Made by a program: the position numbers and the translations under genes
The notes under the pieces: generated by a model
Database searches by the model: none
What the model was told of the DNA's origin: nothing
The model's input: only the letters and a program-made list of their open reading frames with translations
Assembly (NCBI RefSeq): GCF_900142085.1
Contig: NZ_FQZQ01000013.1
Coordinates: 1 to 64,000, forward strand
Direction of reading: 5' to 3'
Length of the DNA: 64,000 nucleotides
From: Shimia gijangensis
Lineage (GTDB): Bacteria; Pseudomonadota; Alphaproteobacteria; Rhodobacterales; Rhodobacteraceae
Shown: piece after piece, positions 7,594 through 17,131 of the stretch
How the letters are laid out: each line of letters begins with the position of its first letter
Position numbering within the stretch: position 1 is the first letter of the stretch

Positions 7594-8487
7594 ATGCTTG
7601 ATGATCTCGACGATATCCACCCGCTGTTTCATGGCGCGCCCTCTTCCACCAGCTTCAAAAAGCTGCGCAAACGCATTGTGCGTCAAACCCGCGAGGCCAT
7701 TGAACATTACGGCATGGTCGAACGCGGTGCGCACGACAAAGACGCGCCGCGGGCCCGTTGGCTGGTGTGTCTGTCAGGCGGCAAGGATTCCTATACATTG
7801 CTGGCGGTGCTGCACGAGTTGCAATGGCGCGGCCTGTTACCCGCCGACATTCTGGCTTGCAATCTGGATCAGGGTCAGCCGGGGTTTCCGGCCACTGTCC
7901 TGCCCGAGTTTCTGGAACGCATGAAAGTACCACACCGGATTGAGTATCAGGACACCTATTCGGTGGTGATGGATAAGGTCCCCGAAGGACGGACATTCTG
8001 CGCACTATGTTCACGCCTGCGCCGTGGTAACCTCTATCGCATTGCCCGCGAAGAAGGCTGTACTGCTGTGGTGCTGGGTCATCACCGCGATGATATCCTT
8101 GAGACGTTTTTCATGAACCTGTTTCACGGCGGGCGACTGGCGACGATGCCACCTAAGCTGGTCAATGAAGAGGGCGATCTGTTTGTCTTTCGCCCTCTAG
8201 CGCATGTTGCCGAAGTCGACTGCGAGAAATTCGCCAATGCGATGAACTATCCGATTATTCCCTGCGATCTGTGCGGCTCGCAAGACGGGTTGCAGCGCCA
8301 ACAAGTTAAGAAGATTCTTGATCAATGGGAGGCCAACTCTCCCGGTCGCCGACAGGTCATGTTCCGGTCCCTGATGAACATCCGTCCGTCACACATGCTG
8401 GATCCGAAATTGTTCGATTTTGCCGGGCTGATGCTTGGATCGAAAGAATTTGAACAAATTGAGACGGAAATTCCCCGACTGCGTTAA
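7594..8487 (+). CDS. ttcA: tRNA 2-thiocytidine(32) synthetase TtcA
   Basis: A 297-residue ATP-dependent tRNA thiolase. The PP-loop is [10 protein letters not shown]; the Fe-S/catalytic cysteines are in [10 protein letters not shown] and CDLCGSQDG, as in Ttc[17 protein letters not shown] is another family block. It introduces 2-thiocytidine at position 32 of certain tRNAs (including tRNA-Arg). The gene stands between a secreted-protein gene and an EAL protein, probably as its own unit. Confidence 0.95.
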   Translation: MLDDLDDIHPLFHGAPSSTSFKKLRKRIVRQTREAIEHYGMVERGAHDKDAPRARWLVCLSGGKDSYTLLAVLHELQWRGLLPADILACNLDQGQPGFPATVLPEFLERMKVPHRIEYQDTYSVVMDKVPEGRTFCALCSRLRRGNLYRIAREEGCTAVVLGHHRDDILETFFMNLFHGGRLATMPPKLVNEEGDLFVFRPLAHVAEVDCEKFANAMNYPIIPCDLCGSQDGLQRQQVKKILDQWEANSPGRRQVMFRSLMNIRPSHMLDPKLFDFAGLMLGSKEFEQIETEIPRLR

Positions 8488-8554
8488 CCGTGCAATGAGT
8501 CTGCCTGCCTAGGTTCAAGAGGAATCAATCCTTTTGGGGGCTTTAGCTTTACGT

Positions 8555-10078
8555 ATGGCTCGACTCGAAAACCTGCTGTCGTTGCAAAGATTGCGCGGAA
8601 AACTCGTGGCGCTGGCTGTGCCCTGCATAATCCTTACTGCTTACTTTCTGGGTGGCGAAATCTGGCTTTTGCTTGCGGCACTTGTGGTACCGCTACCTCT
8701 TTTGATGCAGCCATCCGACACTTCCAGATCTCAAACTGCCAGAGACCGGGACAGGTTGACCGGTTTTATGGTCGGCGACGCGTTTGAAACCACCATCGAC
8801 AGTGTTTTAGAAGAAATCCAAGATCGGTTCCTGCTGACCGCTTGCTTGATCCTTGAGTTGGACAAGTTTCACCAAATTCGGGCACGTCACGGCGACAGCG
8901 CCGCCGAAGAGGTGTTGAAATATACGGCGCGCCGGATTTCTGCGGCCCTGCGCAGCCGCGATCTGATCACACGTATAGGCGATGCACGCTTTGCGATTTT
9001 CCTTGATCCTGTGCGCATTCTTGATCTCGAAGTTTGCCTGCAGCTGGCCAGTCGTCTTCAAACAGCCATTGAGGAACCCGTCCCGCTTCAGTCGGTTTCG
9101 GTGCACCCGACGTGTTCGATCGGGTTTTGCCTGTCTTCGCGGCTCAGCCATGTGTCAGGCCGAACGCTCTATAACGCCGCTGATCTTGCTCTGGCCGAGG
9201 CGCGCCGCTCGGGCCCATCCTCGGCACGGGCCTATCACGACGGAATGCGCCGCCGGGCTGTCACTCGCCGCCGTAGCGAAAAAGAGGCCGAGGAATCCAT
9301 TGACCGCGGGCAGGTTCAGGCTTGGTTTCAGCCGCAAATCTCAACAGACACGGGACTAGTCACCGGGTTTGAAACTCTCGCCCGGTGGGAACATCCTGAA
9401 CGAGGGGTTATCCCGCCAGTGGAATTCCTGCCGGTTTTGGAACAAACGGGGCAGCTTGAACGCCTCGCCAATCGTATGATGTCTCAGGCGTTCAGTGCAC
9501 TTTGCCAATGGGACGAATCCGGGTTCAAAGTGCCCTCGATCGGGGTGAATTTCGCCGGGGACGAGCTGCGCAATCCTGTGCTGCTGGAAAAGGTGCGCTG
9601 GGAACTGGATCGGTTTTCGATCACGGCGGACAGGCTTTCGGTTGAGGTACTTGAATCAGTCGTGGCTGGCGCGCCGGATGACATGCTCGTGCGCAATGTG
9701 AACGCGCTGGCAGATTTGGGGTGCCGGATTGATCTCGATGATTTTGGCACCGGACATGCGTCAATTTCTTCGATCCGGCGATTGAACATCTCACGCCTCA
9801 AAATAGACCGGTCCTTCGTCACCCGCATCGATCAGGATATCGAACAACAGCGTATGGTTTCCGCGATTCTGACGATGGCAGAGAGGCTTGAACTCGATAC
9901 ATTGGCTGAAGGTGTCGAGACCCCGGGTGAACATGCGATGCTGGCCCAATTGGGCTGCGTCCATGTTCAGGGCTTTGGCATCGCCCGTCCGATGCCATTT
10001 GATCATACGATTGGTTGGCTAAAGTCTTACACGGCCAGCCTAGACGCCTTGCCCAAAATCGGCCGCCAAACCGGGTGA
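8555..10078 (+). CDS. Degenerate GGDEF plus EAL domain membrane protein (c-di-GMP)
   Basis: About 507 residues. Two hydrophobic spans lie near residues 18-58, then a GGDEF-fold domain (~residues 75-220) in which the signature has decayed to IGDARF, so it should not make c-di-GMP. The EAL domain (~250-495) retains FETLARWEHP (E of the signature), DDFGTGHASISS, LKIDRSF, AEGVET and QGFGIARPMP, so phosphodiesterase activity is plausible. Start at the ATG at 8555; a TTG seven codons earlier is possible. It may degrade c-di-GMP or act as a regulated binding protein. It lies just upstream of yidC on the same strand. Confidence 0.9.
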   Translation: MARLENLLSLQRLRGKLVALAVPCIILTAYFLGGEIWLLLAALVVPLPLLMQPSDTSRSQTARDRDRLTGFMVGDAFETTIDSVLEEIQDRFLLTACLILELDKFHQIRARHGDSAAEEVLKYTARRISAALRSRDLITRIGDARFAIFLDPVRILDLEVCLQLASRLQTAIEEPVPLQSVSVHPTCSIGFCLSSRLSHVSGRTLYNAADLALAEARRSGPSSARAYHDGMRRRAVTRRRSEKEAEESIDRGQVQAWFQPQISTDTGLVTGFETLARWEHPERGVIPPVEFLPVLEQTGQLERLANRMMSQAFSALCQWDESGFKVPSIGVNFAGDELRNPVLLEKVRWELDRFSITADRLSVEVLESVVAGAPDDMLVRNVNALADLGCRIDLDDFGTGHASISSIRRLNISRLKIDRSFVTRIDQDIEQQRMVSAILTMAERLELDTLAEGVETPGEHAMLAQLGCVHVQGFGIARPMPFDHTIGWLKSYTASLDALPKIGRQTG

Positions 10079-10188
10079 CAAGGCCGCAATCGCGCCGTTA
10101 GCCTTGATTGTGGCCGGAATCCGCTTGACCTTTGCGCTACACCTCTGTTGAACCACCCCAACGTTTCAAAGACAGGTGGCCCAAGGCA

Positions 10189-12003
10189 ATGGACGATCAG
10201 AATAAGAATCTCATCCTCGCGACAGCGCTCAGCTTTGCCGTGATTTTGGTTTGGTTTCTGTTGTTCCCACCCCCGGAACAACCTGCAGTCGACCCCAACG
10301 CGCCCGTTGCGACAACAGATGTCACCCAACCGGTGGCCAGCGCAACCACGACGCAAACCTCCACCGAAGTCACTCCTGCTGCTGGCGACGCCTCAGAAGA
10401 AGTAGACGCGCCGCGCGTGGCGATTGAAACCGACCGCGTTAATGGGTCGATTTCCCTGTTGGGTGGTCGGATTGATGATCTGAAACTGGCCGACTACCGC
10501 GAGACTTTGGACGACGGCAGCCCAATTGTGACCTTCCTTGCTCCCAAGGGTGAGCCCAATGCGTTTTATGCTTTGTACGGCTGGGCGCCAGGTGCTGGTC
10601 TGAACGTCGATGCCGTTCCCGGCGCCAACACGATCTGGAGCGTGGACTCCGGCGACAAACTCACTGCGTCAACACCTGTTACATTGAAATGGGACAACGG
10701 CAGCGGCCTCATCTTCCGGCGCACGATTTCGATCGACAAAGATTATATGTTCACGGTGCAACAAGCTGTTGAAAACACCGGAGCAGGCGCTGTGTCTTTG
10801 GCCCCTTACGGTATTCTAGCGCGCCACGGTGAACCCGCCGACATGAAGAACTTCTTCGTCCTGCACGAAGGTCTTGTTGGCATGGCCGATGGTGAATTGT
10901 CGGAAATCGACTATGACGACGTTACGGACTATGAGTATGATCCGCGCGAAGGTGCGAAAGCCGAAGTCACACAAGTCAGCGAAGGTGGCTGGATTGGGTT
11001 TACCGACCATTTCTGGATGGCCACACTAATCCCATCGCAAGCCAGCGCCTTTAAGTCGGTAGTCAAATATGACGACCGTCGCGACATTTATCAAACCGAA
11101 GCCGTCATGCCGACTCTAACAGTTGCAGCTGGAGCATCGGCCTCGGTTGACAGTCAGCTATTTGCGGGCGCCAAAGAATGGGCCACGATCAAAGCCTATG
11201 AAAACGAAGGTGGCGTCACCGGATTTCTCGACTCGATTGATTGGGGCTGGTTCTTTTTCCTGACCAAACCAATCTTTGCAGTGTTGCATTGGCTGAACGG
11301 TGTGATCGGAAACATGGGCTGGTCAATCATCGCCCTGACCTTGCTCATCAAGGCATTGGTATTCCCACTGGCCTACAAATCTTATGCGTCGATGGCGAAG
11401 ATGAAAGAGCTTCAGCCTCAGATGGAGAAGCTGAAAGAAGCCGCTGGTGACGATCGCCAGAAGGTTCAGCAATCCATGATGGAGCTGTACAAAAAGGAAA
11501 AGGTGAACCCTGCCTCGGGCTGTTTGCCAATTCTGATTCAGATTCCGATCTTCTTTTCGCTCTACAAAGTGATCTTTGTCACGTTGGAATTGCGTCACGC
11601 GCCCTGGCTGGGCTGGATCACCGACCTTTCCGCACCCGACCCCTCTTCGATCCTGAACCTGTTTGGCCTGCTGCCCTTTGCGACGCCCGAGCCCGGCTCG
11701 CTGTTCTTCATCTTCTCGCTTGGCATCTTGCCGATCCTGTTAGGGATTTCGATGTGGATTCAGCAAAAATTGAACCCCGCCCCTACGGATGCCACACAGG
11801 CGATGATCTTTGCCTGGATGCCATGGGTGTTCATGTTCATGCTGGGCAGCTTCGCGTCCGGTCTGGTACTGTACTGGATCACCAACAACGTGATCACCTT
11901 TACCCAGCAGTATCTGATCATGCGCAGCCATGGCTATAAACCCGACGTCTTTGGCAACATCCGCAAAAGCTTTGCCAAGAAAATGAAGTCTGACGACGGA
12001 TGA
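10189..12003 (+). CDS. yidC: Membrane protein insertase YidC
   Basis: A 604-residue YidC. The N-terminal membrane anchor is LILATALSFAVILVWFLLF; a Pro/Thr-rich linker and a large periplasmic beta domain (~residues 75-345) follow; the insertase core with five membrane spans starts near GWFFFLTKPIFAVLHWLNG, with NWGIAI-like WSIIALTLLIKALVFPLAYK and CLPILIQIPIFFSLYKVIF. It inserts inner-membrane proteins with or without SecYEG. The start at 10189 (MDDQNKN) matches the family. It overlaps the MOSC gene by four bases (ATGA), indicating coupling. Confidence 0.97.
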   Translation: MDDQNKNLILATALSFAVILVWFLLFPPPEQPAVDPNAPVATTDVTQPVASATTTQTSTEVTPAAGDASEEVDAPRVAIETDRVNGSISLLGGRIDDLKLADYRETLDDGSPIVTFLAPKGEPNAFYALYGWAPGAGLNVDAVPGANTIWSVDSGDKLTASTPVTLKWDNGSGLIFRRTISIDKDYMFTVQQAVENTGAGAVSLAPYGILARHGEPADMKNFFVLHEGLVGMADGELSEIDYDDVTDYEYDPREGAKAEVTQVSEGGWIGFTDHFWMATLIPSQASAFKSVVKYDDRRDIYQTEAVMPTLTVAAGASASVDSQLFAGAKEWATIKAYENEGGVTGFLDSIDWGWFFFLTKPIFAVLHWLNGVIGNMGWSIIALTLLIKALVFPLAYKSYASMAKMKELQPQMEKLKEAAGDDRQKVQQSMMELYKKEKVNPASGCLPILIQIPIFFSLYKVIFVTLELRHAPWLGWITDLSAPDPSSILNLFGLLPFATPEPGSLFFIFSLGILPILLGISMWIQQKLNPAPTDATQAMIFAWMPWVFMFMLGSFASGLVLYWITNNVITFTQQYLIMRSHGYKPDVFGNIRKSFAKKMKSDDG

Positions 12004-12743
12004 CCGCGCATGTAGCTGCCCTGTGGCGGCACCCGATCAAAAGCCATGGACGCGAGGCGCTTGACCGCGTCGCGCTAACAGCTGGGCAGACTATGCCCTG
12101 GGATCGTCGGTGGGCTGTAACACATGAAGCCGCCAAAACTGATGGTTCTGCCTGGGCAGAGTGTGTGAACTTTTCCCGCGGAGCCAAGGCGCCTTCGCTC
12201 ATGGCTCTGACCGCACAAAGTAACGAAGTTTCGGGGCAGGTCACCCTGACCCATCCCGATCTAGGCGAGATCGCATTCAACCCAGACAGCGATCCAACCG
12301 CCTTTCTGGACTGGGTTCGTTCCATCATGCCAGAGGGCCGGGCGCAATCGGCTGGGATCGTTCGGGTCGAAGACCGAGGTATGACCGATACGGATTATCC
12401 CTCGATCAGCCTTTTGAATCTTGCGTCTAACGACGCCTTGTCCAACGAGATGAGCCAAGACCTTTCAATGAACCGTTGGCGCGGCAACATCATCATCGAT
12501 GGCCTTGCCTCTTGGGCTGAAAAAGACTGGATCGGGAAAACTCTCAAAATCGGAACAGTCACCTTTGACGTCCGAGAAGAGATCACCCGCTGCCTGGCCA
12601 CCACTGCCAACCCCGAAACGGGCATACGTGACGCTGATACGCTTGGCGCGCTGAAAGCATTGGGTCATCAGGAATTTGGCGTTTATGCTGTGGTGACCCG
12701 ACCCGGCGAAATTGCCGTTGGTGACACAATCGAGGTGCTGTGA
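12000..12743 (+). CDS. MOSC domain protein
   Basis: A 247-residue protein with an N-terminal beta-barrel-like MOSC_N part (VAALWRHPIKSHGREAL) and the C-terminal MOSC domain (RWRGNIIIDGL, then EITRCLATTANPETG with the conserved Cys). MOSC proteins handle sulfur for the molybdenum cofactor or act in N-hydroxylated-substrate reduction; the specific role is not readable. It overlaps yidC by ATGA and its stop overlaps the yihA start (TGATG), so these three genes are very likely cotranslated. Confidence 0.92.
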   Translation: MTAHVAALWRHPIKSHGREALDRVALTAGQTMPWDRRWAVTHEAAKTDGSAWAECVNFSRGAKAPSLMALTAQSNEVSGQVTLTHPDLGEIAFNPDSDPTAFLDWVRSIMPEGRAQSAGIVRVEDRGMTDTDYPSISLLNLASNDALSNEMSQDLSMNRWRGNIIIDGLASWAEKDWIGKTLKIGTVTFDVREEITRCLATTANPETGIRDADTLGALKALGHQEFGVYAVVTRPGEIAVGDTIEVL

Positions 12744-13396
12744 TGCAACTGCCATTTCCAATTGTTGAAGACGCGGATGACATCAGCCGTGAAAAGGGCC
12801 GCAAACTATTTGCAGGCAACAACAGCGAGTTTCTCAAAGGTGTCGTCGCTATGTCCGGCCTGCCGCCGGCTGATCGGCTCGAGGTTTGCTTTGCAGGCCG
12901 TTCAAACGTTGGCAAATCGACCCTGATCAATGCGCTGACCGGGCGCACACGTCTGGCACGGGCATCGAACACGCCGGGGCGCACGCAGGAAATCAACTAT
13001 TTCACCTTGGCGGACAGTCATTATCTCGTAGACTTGCCGGGCTATGGTTATGCCAACGCGCCGTTGGCCGTGGTCGAAAAATGGCAACGCCTGCTCAAGC
13101 AATACCTCTCGGGGCGGGCAACATTGCGCCGCGCCTTTGTTCTGGTGGATTCACGTCACGGAATCAAAGCCGTGGATGATGAAATCATGTCCTTGCTGGA
13201 CAGTTCGGCTGTGACCTTTCAGGTGGTGATGACCAAGGTTGATAAGGTCAAAGACAAAGACCTAGAGAAAGTGATGGGGCAGGTGCGCGAAAGGCTTGCC
13301 AAACACCCGGCCGCGTTTCCTGAAATCGTCCTGACATCCAGCGAGAAAGGCGACGGCATCGCCAATTTGCGCGCCATCATCGCCAATCTTGCATAG
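12743..13396 (+). CDS. yihA: Ribosome biogenesis GTPase YihA/YsxC
   Basis: About 217 residues of the TrmE-Era-EngA-EngB GTPase group. G1 is GRSNVGKSTLINAL, G2/G3 region NTPGRTQEINYF and DLPGYGYAN, G4 TKVDK, and SSEKG near the G5 position. It acts late in large-subunit assembly. The ATG at 12743 overlaps the MOSC stop by one base; a GTG one codon earlier is also in frame. The gene ends a cotranslated yidC-MOSC-yihA set. Confidence 0.96.
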   Translation: MQLPFPIVEDADDISREKGRKLFAGNNSEFLKGVVAMSGLPPADRLEVCFAGRSNVGKSTLINALTGRTRLARASNTPGRTQEINYFTLADSHYLVDLPGYGYANAPLAVVEKWQRLLKQYLSGRATLRRAFVLVDSRHGIKAVDDEIMSLLDSSAVTFQVVMTKVDKVKDKDLEKVMGQVRERLAKHPAAFPEIVLTSSEKGDGIANLRAIIANLA

Positions 13397-13414
13397 GTGG
13401 TTTGGCGCAACACG

Positions 13415-14149
13415 TCAGACGTGTTGCGCACCATTGACTTCGATTTCAGCGCCGGAAATATATGAACTTTCGTCGGAACATAAGAAATAGATCGCTGCTG
13501 CAACCTCTTCGGGTTGCCCCAATCGACGCATGGGCAAATCTTCGACAATCTTTTCGGTTCCCGGACTTAGAATGGCCGTCTCAACTTCTCCCGGTGCAAT
13601 CGCATTGACCCGCACACCCAGTGGTCCAAAATCATGTGCCATTTCCCGTGTTAGGGCAGCCAAGGCGGCCTTGGACGTGGCATAAGCCGCACCTGCAAAG
13701 GGGTGCACCCGACTGCCTGCAATCGACGTCACATTGACCACTGATCCTTTAGCCGCCGCCAATTCTTCCCGCAATCCACGTGCCAGAACGACCGAAGAGA
13801 AAAAGTTGACGTGGAACACTTTGCCCCAATCGACAAGGTCCGTCGTCAGTGTGCTGAGCCGCTCTCCGCCCGGTCCTTTGGGTGAAATGCCCGCATTGTT
13901 CACCAAAGCGTCCAGCCGACCTTCCAGCTTTTCCTGAATAATTCCAACGCCGTTAATTGCAGCTGCTGGGTCGGACAGGTCAATCTCGACATGGTTTTCC
14001 TGACCACCGCCCCAGGGGCATTCCTCGGGAAAGGGAAACCGGGAACAGGTGATCACCCGCCAGCCTTCACGATTGAACCGCCGCACGGTTGCATGGCCAA
14101 TCCCGCGACTGGCCCCCGTCAACAACATCGTTTTCCTCGAATCGCTCAT
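13415..14149 (-). CDS. SDR family NAD(P)-dependent oxidoreductase
   Basis: A 244-residue classical short-chain dehydrogenase. Cofactor motif TGASRGIGHATV, structural NNAG in LVNNAGISPKG, catalytic Ser in VVNVTSIAGSR and the Tyr-x3-Lys in YATSKAAL, and ETAILSPGTE after the PG motif. The start at 14149 follows GAGGTG at the right distance. It is convergent to yihA and divergent from argB. Substrate cannot be predicted. Confidence 0.92.
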   Translation of the reverse strand: MSDSRKTMLLTGASRGIGHATVRRFNREGWRVITCSRFPFPEECPWGGGQENHVEIDLSDPAAAINGVGIIQEKLEGRLDALVNNAGISPKGPGGERLSTLTTDLVDWGKVFHVNFFSSVVLARGLREELAAAKGSVVNVTSIAGSRVHPFAGAAYATSKAALAALTREMAHDFGPLGVRVNAIAPGEVETAILSPGTEKIVEDLPMRRLGQPEEVAAAIYFLCSDESSYISGAEIEVNGAQHV

Positions 14150-14208
14150 GTCACACCTCGTTTGTTCCCCCAAGTGGTAACGCAGCATCGCTGAGAGGCA
14201 ATGCCCTC

Positions 14209-14237
14209 TTGGCACGAAACGCCCAAGCGTCTAACAC
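14209..14237 (+). promoter_or_regulatory. Putative promoter of argB
   Basis: TTGGCA (14209-14214), 17-base spacer and TAACAC (14232-14237) end 22 bases before the argB start, between the divergent SDR gene and argB. Confidence 0.45.
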
Positions 14238-14259
14238 CTAAGGACAAGAGGACCAAAAG

Positions 14260-15123
14260 ATGAAGAAGCAAGACATGAACCGCGATTGGATCGCCACTGC
14301 CCGCACCTTGTCCCAGGCTCTGCCATATTTGCAGCGCTATACCGGGGCGACCGTTGTCATCAAGCTTGGTGGCCACGCCATGGGCAGCGATGAGGCCATG
14401 GAAGATTTCGCCCGCGATGTGGTGCTGATGCGTCAGGTTGGCGTGAATCCGGTGGTCGTGCATGGCGGCGGTCCGATGATCAACGCGATGCTTGAGCGGC
14501 TTGAGATTAAATCCGAATTTGTGAACGGCAAACGGGTCACGGATGCGGCCACGGTTGAAGTGGTTGAAATGGTCCTGTCTGGCCTTGTGAACAAACACAT
14601 CGTACAGGCGATCAACCGTCAGGGTGGAAAATCCGTGGGCCTGTCGGGCAAAGATGCAGACCTGATGATTTGCGATCAGACCAATCCTGACCTCGGTTTT
14701 GTCGGAACACCCGCCGAGATGAACCCAGAGTTTCTGCAAGAACTGTTTGCCACGGATACCATCCCGGTGATCGCACCTCTTGGCGCCGGTCGAAACGGAG
14801 AGACCTTTAACGTCAACGGCGACACCGCCGCCGGAGCAATTGCAGCCGCGCTGACAGCAGATCGCCTGTTGTTGCTGACAGACGTGGCCGGTGTCAAAGG
14901 CGCGAATGGCGACGTCATGACCGAACTGAAAGCACAACAGATTCGCGACCTTACGGCCGAAGGCGTCATTGCCGGTGGTATGATCCCCAAAACCGAAACA
15001 GCCCTGAGCGCCATCGAAGGCGGCGTGCGGGCCGTGGTGATTCTGGACGGACGTGCCCCCAACGCCTGTTTGCTGGAATTGTTCACAGAACATGGTGCGG
15101 GCTCGCTTATTCGCGGGGACTAA
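14260..15123 (+). CDS. argB: Acetylglutamate kinase
   Basis: A 287-residue amino-acid kinase that phosphorylates N-acetylglutamate in arginine synthesis. Visible motifs: [11 protein letters not shown] (phosphate binding), [40 protein letters not shown] and LLLTDVAGV. The N-terminal helix ([19 protein letters not shown]) is the extension found in arginine-inhibited, hexameric forms, so feedback control by arginine is likely. AAGAGG precedes the start. It is followed closely by a desaturase-like gene, functionally unrelated. Confidence 0.97.
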   Translation: MKKQDMNRDWIATARTLSQALPYLQRYTGATVVIKLGGHAMGSDEAMEDFARDVVLMRQVGVNPVVVHGGGPMINAMLERLEIKSEFVNGKRVTDAATVEVVEMVLSGLVNKHIVQAINRQGGKSVGLSGKDADLMICDQTNPDLGFVGTPAEMNPEFLQELFATDTIPVIAPLGAGRNGETFNVNGDTAAGAIAAALTADRLLLLTDVAGVKGANGDVMTELKAQQIRDLTAEGVIAGGMIPKTETALSAIEGGVRAVVILDGRAPNACLLELFTEHGAGSLIRGD

Positions 15124-15147
15124 TCCACTGCCACTGCAAGAGAGGCC

Positions 15148-15945
15148 ATGATGGAAAATGAAGCCCTGATCCGCCTAAGCGTATTCGCCGGATTGTTTGC
15201 TTTGTTTGCATTGCTCGAGGCCATGGTTCCGCGCAAACAGCGTACACAGCCGCGCACCACACGCTGGGTGACCAACTGGGCCATGACCATCGCCAATACG
15301 CTAACCTTGCGCGCGATGGCCTTTGTGTTGCCCGTCATGGCCGTAGGCGCGGCGCTGGATGCAGCCTCCAACGGTTGGGGCCTCTTGAACCAGATTGAAC
15401 TTGGCGTGGTGCCAGAAACCATTCTGGCCATTTTAATTTTTGATTTCGCCATTTGGGCACAGCATCTGGTCACCCATAAAGTGCCGCTGCTTTGGCGTCT
15501 GCACCGCGTGCACCACGCCGACCGTGATATTGACGTGACCACGGCCATTCGGTTCCATCCGGTGGAAATAGTCCTGTCCATGTTGCTCAAAATCGGGCTT
15601 GTGTATGCAATTGGCCCCTCGGCGTTGGCCATCATTCTGTTTGAGATCATTCTGAACGGCACAGCTATGTTCAACCACGCCAATATGCGTCTGCCCCTGA
15701 GAGTCGACCGTGTCCTGCGCCTTGTGCTGGTGACACCGGATATGCACCGAGTTCATCATTCGGTGCACCGGCGCGAACATGACAACAACTATGGCTTTGC
15801 CCTGTCGATCTGGGATCGACTGTTCCGCACCTATGTTGCCCAGCCGGAACAAGGGCATGACAAAATGACCATTGGGCTGGAATGGCAGGATGACAAACCC
15901 TCGCGGCTTGGCTGGAGCCTTGCTCTGCCGTTTAGGAAGAAATGA
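15148..15945 (+). CDS. Sterol desaturase / fatty acid hydroxylase family membrane protein
   Basis: A 265-residue integral membrane di-iron protein. Several hydrophobic spans surround the histidine clusters LWRLHRVHHAD, FNHANMRLP and HRVHHSVHRREHDNNYG, the signature of the family. Such proteins hydroxylate or desaturate lipids; the bacterial substrate here is unknown. The stop overlaps the start of the Fe-S protein gene (ATGATG), so the two may form a redox pair, an inference from layout only. Confidence 0.9.
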   Translation: MMENEALIRLSVFAGLFALFALLEAMVPRKQRTQPRTTRWVTNWAMTIANTLTLRAMAFVLPVMAVGAALDAASNGWGLLNQIELGVVPETILAILIFDFAIWAQHLVTHKVPLLWRLHRVHHADRDIDVTTAIRFHPVEIVLSMLLKIGLVYAIGPSALAIILFEIILNGTAMFNHANMRLPLRVDRVLRLVLVTPDMHRVHHSVHRREHDNNYGFALSIWDRLFRTYVAQPEQGHDKMTIGLEWQDDKPSRLGWSLALPFRKK

Positions 15946-16601
15946 TGTTTGATTTAGTCGAAAGGGCCGCAGCAGCGCGGCATCTGGATATTCTGGGTGG
16001 CTTTCATCCGGACAACAATGAAACCGACCTGCGCGGTTTTGGTACGGTCCTATTGTTTGGTCCACGCGAACCGGGGTTTTGGGATCACTTCACCCAAGAC
16101 AAGGAATATCTCGACGGCACACCAAACCCGATTGATCGGTGGTCCGCACGCGTTTTGACAGGGTTGGCGGCGGCCTTGAATGCGCATCCGTTCTTTCCTT
16201 TTACCGGCCCGCCCTATCAGCCGTTTTACCAGTGGGCGCTGCGAACAGATCGATGTCATGCTTCGCCGATCAATTTGTTGGTCCACGACACCGCCGGACT
16301 GTTCGTGTCTTTTCGCGGGGCGCTTGCGTTTCCTCAGGTTTTTGATCTGCCACCTGCTGCGGACTCGCCTTGTGAGGACTGCGCCGACAAGCCCTGCCAG
16401 ACAACCTGCCCTGTCGAAGCCTTTAGTACAGGCGTCTATGACGTACCCGCCTGTACAGCTGAAATGAGAACGCGGGACCGGAAAAACTGCTTAATCCAAG
16501 GGTGCGGCGCGAGGCGCGCTTGTCCCGTCTCGCAAAGCTATGGCAGGGTAACAGAACAATCCGCTTTTCACATGCAGGTGTTCCTGAAAAATGCCCCTTA
16601 A
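15942..16601 (+). CDS. Cysteine-rich ferredoxin-like Fe-S protein
   Basis: A 219-residue protein whose C-terminal third holds a cysteine pattern (CEDCADKPCQTTCPVEAF, then CTAEM, NCLIQGCGARRACPV) resembling two [4Fe-4S] sites as in the QueG-like electron carriers, with an N-terminal domain of about 120 residues with no recognised catalytic signature. Two in-frame ATGs (15942 and 15945) overlap the previous stop. Its partner could be the desaturase-like protein just upstream. Enzymatic function is unknown. Confidence 0.8.
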   Translation: MMFDLVERAAAARHLDILGGFHPDNNETDLRGFGTVLLFGPREPGFWDHFTQDKEYLDGTPNPIDRWSARVLTGLAAALNAHPFFPFTGPPYQPFYQWALRTDRCHASPINLLVHDTAGLFVSFRGALAFPQVFDLPPAADSPCEDCADKPCQTTCPVEAFSTGVYDVPACTAEMRTRDRKNCLIQGCGARRACPVSQSYGRVTEQSAFHMQVFLKNAP

Positions 16602-17082
16602 ACTGATCCTTATGCGTCACGCAAAATCCAGCTGGGATGACCCTCTGCAATCCGACCACGACCGTGTTTTGAACGCGCGTGGTCGGGATTCCGCGATCGC
16701 CTTGGGGAAATGGCTGCGCAAGCTAGAGGACGTCCCGGACGAAACGTTAAGTTCATCTTCACAACGCACACGTGAAACTTATGAGTTGCTTGGTTTTGAC
16801 GCAGAAGCACGCTTTTCTCGTTCTCTGTATCTCGCAGGTGCCGATTTGATGCTTCGGGAACTGCAAAATGCGACCGGAAAAACGGTTTTAATGCTGGGAC
16901 ATAACCCTGGCATTTCAGAGTTTGCGGAACGTCTGGCGTCAAAGTTGCCCGCGCACGCCCGCTTTCTGGATTATCCGACCTGCGCTACGACTGTGTTCGA
17001 ATTTTCCTCAGACAACTGGCAGGATGTGGGTTTTGGCCAAGGTGTCGTCAAAGCTTTTGCCATTCCCCGTGAATTGATCTGA
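16591..17082 (+). CDS. Histidine phosphatase family protein (SixA-like)
   Basis: A 163-residue protein with the phospho-accepting His in LILMRHAKSSWDD, the Arg in SSSQRTRETYELL and the second His in MLGHNPGISEFAE. Length and the MRHAKSSW opening match SixA-like phosphohistidine phosphatases, which dephosphorylate His-containing phosphotransfer proteins. Overlaps the upstream gene by 11 bases. A bidirectional terminator follows. Confidence 0.9.
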   Translation: MPLKLILMRHAKSSWDDPLQSDHDRVLNARGRDSAIALGKWLRKLEDVPDETLSSSSQRTRETYELLGFDAEARFSRSLYLAGADLMLRELQNATGKTVLMLGHNPGISEFAERLASKLPAHARFLDYPTCATTVFEFSSDNWQDVGFGQGVVKAFAIPRELI

Positions 17083-17087
17083 CAAAC

Positions 17088-17115
17088 AAAAAGCCCCGCC
17101 AAAGCGGGGCTTTTC
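17088..17115. terminator. Bidirectional terminator between the phosphatase gene and bztD
   Basis: AAAAAGCCCCGC-CAAA-GCGGGGCTTTT, a GC-rich stem with A-run and T-run on the two sides, lies between convergent genes and can serve both. Confidence 0.92.
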
Positions 17116-17131
17116 ATGAATGGTTCTGGGT

